Shown here: piece after piece, positions 58,667 through 64,000 of the stretch | How the letters are laid out: each line of letters begins with the position of its first letter | Position numbering within the stretch: the first letter of the stretch is position 1 | NCBI RefSeq assembly: GCF_030503855.1 | Contig: NZ_CP129971.1 | Coordinates: forward strand, 3,286,001-3,350,000 | DNA length: 64,000 nt | Direction: 5' to 3' | Origin: Marivirga salinae | GTDB taxonomy: Bacteria > Bacteroidota > Bacteroidia > Cytophagales > Cyclobacteriaceae | The notes under the pieces: generated by a model | Told to the model about the DNA's origin: nothing | Seen by the model: only the letters and a program-made list of their open reading frames with translations | Databases searched by the model: none | Position numbers and translations under genes: made by a program

Positions 58667-59254
58667 ATGAAATTACTAAAATTAACACTCAGTATTTTAA
58701 GTATAAGTTTATTCATTGCATGTGGAGGGAACAGTTCTAAAGAAGAATCTAATTCAAATGAAGAGGCTAAGACTTCTAAAGAAATCATGCAGCAGAGAGC
58801 TATGGAGAAAGAAAACTCTCAACAAGAGTCCACTTCAGAAAAAGAAAATGCTACTGCAGATAAATCCTCAAATGAAGATGTGGTGGAAATCACCATTGAA
58901 GGTAATGATCAAATGCGATTCAATTTAAATGAAATTAAAGTTAAAGCAGGAAGTACTGTTAAATTAACTTTAAAACACGTTGGAGAGATGTCCATTACAC
59001 AAATGGGACATAATTGGGTCTTACTAAAACAAGGTACAGATATAATGGAATTCGGACAAAAAGCAGCTACTGCTAAAGAAAGAGGATATATTCCTGAATC
59101 TGAAGAGGATAAAGTGATCGTCTCTACTAGTTTATTAGGAGGCGGTGAAGAAGATACAATTGAATTTGAAGCTCCTGCAAAAGGTACTTACGATTTCATT
59201 TGTTCATTCCCAGGTCATGTCTCCTTAATGAAAGGTAAGTTTATAGTAGAATAA
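58667..59254 (+). CDS. Azurin-type blue copper lipoprotein
   Basis: The 195-residue protein has a lipobox (LFIAC, Cys19), a low-complexity Ser/Glu/Lys linker (about 20-70) and then an azurin fold. Type 1 copper ligands are His115 in QMGHNWVL, and Cys179, His184 and Met188 in FICSFPGHVSLMKG. It carries single electrons at the outer or inner membrane surface. It sits 79 bp past the fused permease gene and inside the metal uptake operon. A terminator directly follows it. Confidence 0.92.
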   Translation: MKLLKLTLSILSISLFIACGGNSSKEESNSNEEAKTSKEIMQQRAMEKENSQQESTSEKENATADKSSNEDVVEITIEGNDQMRFNLNEIKVKAGSTVKLTLKHVGEMSITQMGHNWVLLKQGTDIMEFGQKAATAKERGYIPESEEDKVIVSTSLLGGGEEDTIEFEAPAKGTYDFICSFPGHVSLMKGKFIVE

Positions 59255-59264
59255 ATTTTAATTA

Positions 59265-59293
59265 GGCATCATCTTGTGAAGGTGATGCCTTTT
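59265..59293 (+). terminator. Terminator between azurin and the second permease
   Basis: GGCATCATC and GGTGATGCC pair with one G-T wobble around a seven-base loop, followed by TTTTAATTTT. It lies between the azurin stop and the start of the next permease gene. Confidence 0.7.
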
Positions 59294-59308
59294 AATTTTA
59301 AATAAAAC

Positions 59309-60190
59309 ATGTCTGATTTTTATATAATTCTAACAGGAACATTAGTAGCCATTGCGTGTGGAATATTAGGCTGTTTTTTAATTTTACGAAAAATGGCAAT
59401 GGTTGGAGATGCCATTTCTCATGCAGTACTTCCTGGTATCGTAATGGCATTCTTATGGTCAGGCAGTAGAGATTCAGTGACCATGCTCATCGGTGCTGGT
59501 ACACTCGGAGTATTGACCACTATCATTATTGAATTTTTACATAAGAAAGGAAAACTTCAGACAGATGCGTCTATAGGCGTGACTTTTACTTGGTTATTTG
59601 CCTTAGGTGTGATATTGATTTCAGCTTATACTGGTCAAGTAGATTTAGATCAAGAATGTGTGTTATATGGCGAAATAGCTTACGTTCCTTTAGACACCAT
59701 TATACTTTCATCAGGAACTGATATTGGTCCTAAAGCACTTTATTTAATTGGAAGCGTATTGGTTTTTGTTATTTTATTTGTAACTATTGGTTTTAAGCAA
59801 TTGAAAATCACCTCATTTGATCCAGAATATGCAGTGGCCTTAGGTATTTCCGCAACACTTTGGAATTATCTTTTAATGGCATTTGTCTCTTTCACCACTG
59901 TGGCATCTTTCGAATCTGTAGGAGCTATTTTGGTAGTAGCTTTTTTAATTGCCCCAGCAGCAACCGCTTATCTTATCAGCAAAAAACTAAAAACTATGAT
60001 TTGGCTAACTTGTCTGATAGGATTTATGAGTGCTTTTTTAGGTTATTATCTAGCTGCAGCACTAAATGCTTCTATTGCAGGTGCAATGGCAACAGTTTGT
60101 GGATTAATATTTGCTTTAGTTTTTACGTACGTACGAATTATGAGCAAAAAAGTCACAAAGGTTACAAATTTTGAATCTGCGAAGGCTTAA
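59309..60190 (+). CDS. Metal ABC transporter permease (second)
   Basis: The 293-residue protein is a TroD/ZnuB-type permease with about nine helices. It has the same GDAISHAVLPGIV motif near the N-terminus as the fused permease and VGAILVVAFLIAPAATAYL near 205. It has no extra C-terminal domain. Together with the fused permease it would form the TroCD pair. It starts 55 bp past azurin, after a terminator hairpin. Confidence 0.9.
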   Translation: MSDFYIILTGTLVAIACGILGCFLILRKMAMVGDAISHAVLPGIVMAFLWSGSRDSVTMLIGAGTLGVLTTIIIEFLHKKGKLQTDASIGVTFTWLFALGVILISAYTGQVDLDQECVLYGEIAYVPLDTIILSSGTDIGPKALYLIGSVLVFVILFVTIGFKQLKITSFDPEYAVALGISATLWNYLLMAFVSFTTVASFESVGAILVVAFLIAPAATAYLISKKLKTMIWLTCLIGFMSAFLGYYLAAALNASIAGAMATVCGLIFALVFTYVRIMSKKVTKVTNFESAKA

Positions 60191-60220
60191 ATTTGTTAGG
60201 AAAAAAATAATAAGTTAAAT

Positions 60221-60685
60221 ATGAAAATCAGTTTAATCAGTATAATAGGAGCTTTATCAGTTTTCGTGCTCTTTTCTTTCATTTCTAATCCAGAAAAAAC
60301 TGAAAAGAAAGAAATTAATTGGCTATCAATTACTGAAGCCTATAAAATGAATCAGAAAGCGCCAAGAAAGATATTTGTGGATGTTTACACCAATTGGTGC
60401 GGTTGGTGTAAAAAAATGGATAAAGATACCTTTTCAGACCCAGAAGTGGTAGATATAGTAAACGAAAAGTTCTATGCTGTAAAATTAAATGCTGAGAATA
60501 CTGAACCGATAACCATGGCTGGAGACACCACTACAGCTCAAATGATTGCAAGGTCTATGGGCGTTACGGGTTACCCTACTATAGTTTATATCAAAGAAGA
60601 TTTTAAAACCATTCAGCCTGTTCCTGGCTATCAAAACGCCAAAAAATTTAAGGATACATTGGAGAAGATATTAGAATGGGAATAA
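60221..60685 (+). CDS. Exported thioredoxin-like protein
   Basis: The 154-residue protein has a signal or anchor segment (about 5-22) and a thioredoxin fold with the active site CGWC (Cys60, Cys63) in YTNWCGWCKKMDKDTF. GVTGYPTIVYI with the cis-proline follows near 112. Such DUF255-like or DsbD-gamma-like proteins reduce or oxidise periplasmic thiols. It follows the second permease by 30 bp and may be co-transcribed. A link to metal or copper handling is inference. Confidence 0.85.
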   Translation: MKISLISIIGALSVFVLFSFISNPEKTEKKEINWLSITEAYKMNQKAPRKIFVDVYTNWCGWCKKMDKDTFSDPEVVDIVNEKFYAVKLNAENTEPITMAGDTTTAQMIARSMGVTGYPTIVYIKEDFKTIQPVPGYQNAKKFKDTLEKILEWE

Positions 60686-60690
60686 ATCAA

Positions 60691-60722
60691 GTGTTGAGGT
60701 GATTAGGTGAATAAGTGTTGAA
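60691..60722. repeat. Four-unit eight-base repeat
   Basis: GTGTTGAG, GTGATTAG, GTGAATAA and GTGTTGAA follow each other directly, six bases past the thioredoxin-like stop. This is the third short-period array in intergenic sequence in this window, with an eight-base unit here. Confidence 0.5.
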
Positions 60723-60747
60723 ATAATAGTGTCATATTGACTACGGC

Positions 60748-60957
60748 TTAAAAATCACTTATATACTTATGCTTATTTTCTTCCCACCAGTTTTGCTTAG
60801 CTTCTTCAGCTAACTTATCAATATCTTTCTGATTTGCCTGACTATCAGCTGTAGCCTCTTTATATTTTAGGTAATCAATAATCTTTTGCAGACCTTCAGT
60901 ATCAATATTCTTTGACAGTTTAAAAATAATTTCGTCTGATATTCTAAATACTTACAT
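60748..60957 (-). pseudogene. Small antitoxin-like gene broken by a stop after the start codon
   Basis: On the minus strand ATG (60957-60955) is followed directly by TAA (60954-60952). Then comes an intact 67-codon frame to TAA 60750-60748. It reads as a compact acidic/basic helical protein (SDEIIFKLSKNIDTEGLQKI, DYLKYKEATADSQANQKDID, KLAEEAKQNWWEENKHKY). The wording resembles small antitoxins that precede VapC-type toxins in Bacteroidota. No toxin gene follows. No other conventional start codon precedes the frame. Loss by one mutation in the second codon is the simplest reading. Confidence 0.55.
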
Positions 60958-60998
60958 ATTACCAATATACGAAAAAAAATAGTTGATTTAAATAACGC

Positions 60999-63059
<2,061 letters not shown>

Positions 63060-63131
63060 TTATATAATCTTTTTTAAAAGCCTTAAAATATCGTGAATTT
63101 ATCTGTATTTTCGTCACAAAATTGAAATAAT

Positions 63132-63593
63132 ATGCAAGTAATCACTAATCATAAGGTTATCAGAAATAATTTTGAAAAGGTAGTAGAAAAGGTAAATGAA
63201 GCAGATTTAGTCATGATTCCTGCTGGCTTTAATAATCATATTATTTGGAATATAGGGCATGCGGTTGTTACACAGAATGTTTTGCTTTATGGAATGTCAG
63301 GTTTGGATTTCACACTTCCCACTGATTTTATAAAAAGATATAAAAAAGGAAGCTTTCCATCTGAGATTGAAAATCCTAAAACTGAATTGGAGCATATATT
63401 TGAATTAGGCAAAATTGCGGATGAGCAATTGGGTTATGATATTAGAGAAATGAGATTTAGTGATTACCAAAAGTATGAAACCAGTTTCGGAATTACATTA
63501 ACTAGCTTTAATGATGCTTTGCAGTTTAACAATATTCATGAAGCGGTACATTTAGGGTATGTTATGGCATTAAAAAGAGCATTGGGGTATTAA
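63132..63593 (+). CDS. DinB-family four-helix metal-binding protein
   Basis: The 153-residue protein has the DinB pattern: His43 in NIGHAVVTQN and a late His pair, His136 and His140 in NNIHEAVHLGYVMAL, which bind a metal at the centre of a four-helix bundle. DinB-like proteins include thiol S-transferases. The reaction here is unknown. Gene alone, divergent from the FadH-type gene. Confidence 0.82.
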   Translation: MQVITNHKVIRNNFEKVVEKVNEADLVMIPAGFNNHIIWNIGHAVVTQNVLLYGMSGLDFTLPTDFIKRYKKGSFPSEIENPKTELEHIFELGKIADEQLGYDIREMRFSDYQKYETSFGITLTSFNDALQFNNIHEAVHLGYVMALKRALGY

Positions 63594-63643
63594 CCACAAA
63601 GGCCACTTTGATTTTCCTAAAATTGCATCAATAAGATTTTTAA

Positions 63644-64000
63644 TCATAATTCCTCCCATTCCTTTGTAAGATCATAATAAGTCTCGCCATTGGCTATGCT
63701 GATAGGTGAGGCTATATTATTATGATATAATTGACCTGTCCCCAAGCCTTGAGGCATTTTTACTTTTAAATAAGATGCTAACTGGCAAATAGCATTTAAG
63801 CCGATATTAGATTCTAGCATACTGGTCATCCACCAACCAATATTCATGGATTCGGCTATTTTAATCCACTCCAAAGTAGATTGGATCCCACCAATCAAAC
63901 TAGGTTTTAGAATAATATATTGAGGTTGGGTTTGTTTTAATAGCTTTTCTTTATCCTCATAAGCATTTACTCCAATCAGCTCCTCATCTAAAGCGATAGG
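63644..64000 (-). CDS. menC: o-Succinylbenzoate synthase, C-terminal part (partial)
   Basis: The frame runs to the window edge (119 codons shown). It reads PIALDEELIG, then IILKPSLIGG, WWMTSMLESNIGLNAICQLA and GLGTGQLYHNN, the late barrel strands of the enolase superfamily. DEE supplies a metal ligand, Lys in ILKPSL is the catalytic lysine, and the ESNIGLNA-GLGTG-LY combination is characteristic of MenC. It makes o-succinylbenzoate in menaquinone synthesis. The start of the gene lies outside the window, at its right-hand end. Confidence 0.85.
   Translation of the reverse strand, partial: PIALDEELIGVNAYEDKEKLLKQTQPQYIILKPSLIGGIQSTLEWIKIAESMNIGWWMTSMLESNIGLNAICQLASYLKVKMPQGLGTGQLYHNNIASPISIANGETYYDLTKEWEEL

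Overview
The window looks like chromosome from an AT-rich (about one third G+C by eye, not computed) member of the Bacteroidota, most likely a Cytophagales bacterium of the Marivirga type. The evidence is a TonB-dependent receptor with a carboxypeptidase-like N-terminal domain, many short-lipobox lipoproteins, LytTR-type signalling, DUF1573 and SPFH proteins, promoters of the TAnnTTTG type typical of this phylum, and few recognisable Shine-Dalgarno sequences. Most of it is housekeeping or core accessory sequence. I see no prophage, insertion sequence or CRISPR array.

Layout. 1-5.2 kb: end of a DUF1772-like membrane protein, a strong palindrome, a MATE exporter, a TonB-type outer-membrane barrel, then a convergent OhrR-like regulator and DoxX protein. 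5.3-11.2 kb: parE-parC-trmH-sanA on the minus strand. 11.4-17.9 kb: a sterol-desaturase-like oxygenase with a translationally coupled lipoprotein, a large HAMP/GAF/PAS sensor without an output domain, an exported transglutaminase-like lipoprotein and a tiny His/Glu-rich lipoprotein. 18-23.3 kb (minus): an ATP-grasp ligase, a 664-residue protein with an apparent Cys-His-Asn papain-like triad, an atypical alanine racemase and a membrane coiled-coil protein. This is the best candidate in the window for an undescribed pathway. 23.6-27.3 kb: tex, trpS and a second DoxX gene. 27.4-34.7 kb: a three-repeat DUF1573 protein, a decayed PaiB-type gene, an S41 peptidase, a LytS/LytTR pair, then a membrane-anchored PhoB-type regulator divergent from a secreted seven-blade propeller, with three phased TTTACA repeats between them.

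34.9-43 kb: two sodium symporters, a cytochrome c'-like protein, a PadR regulator with two paralogous membrane partners, a PTPS-folE pterin pair, an SDR protein lacking the catalytic tyrosine, and a SpoIIAA-like protein followed by two sister coiled-coil proteins. 43-53.6 kb: hflK-hflC, an M28 peptidase, a deaminase, a YheT hydrolase, a CxxC-rich exported protein, a START-like protein, tRNA-Met(CAT) with its own promoter and terminator, a GIY-YIG nuclease pseudogene beside a tRNA D-arm remnant, a TPR lipoprotein, a DUF3108 protein and dapD. 53.7-60.7 kb: a glycosyltransferase and a metal-uptake operon: MntR-like regulator, binding lipoprotein, ATPase, permease fused to a second DtxR-like domain, azurin, second permease and a thioredoxin-like protein, preceded by two TTAGA-N4-TCTAA palindromes. 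60.7-64 kb: a broken antitoxin-like small gene, a FadH-type reductase, a DinB protein and the C-terminal part of menC.

All functional names come from motif reading and memory of families. No database search was run.
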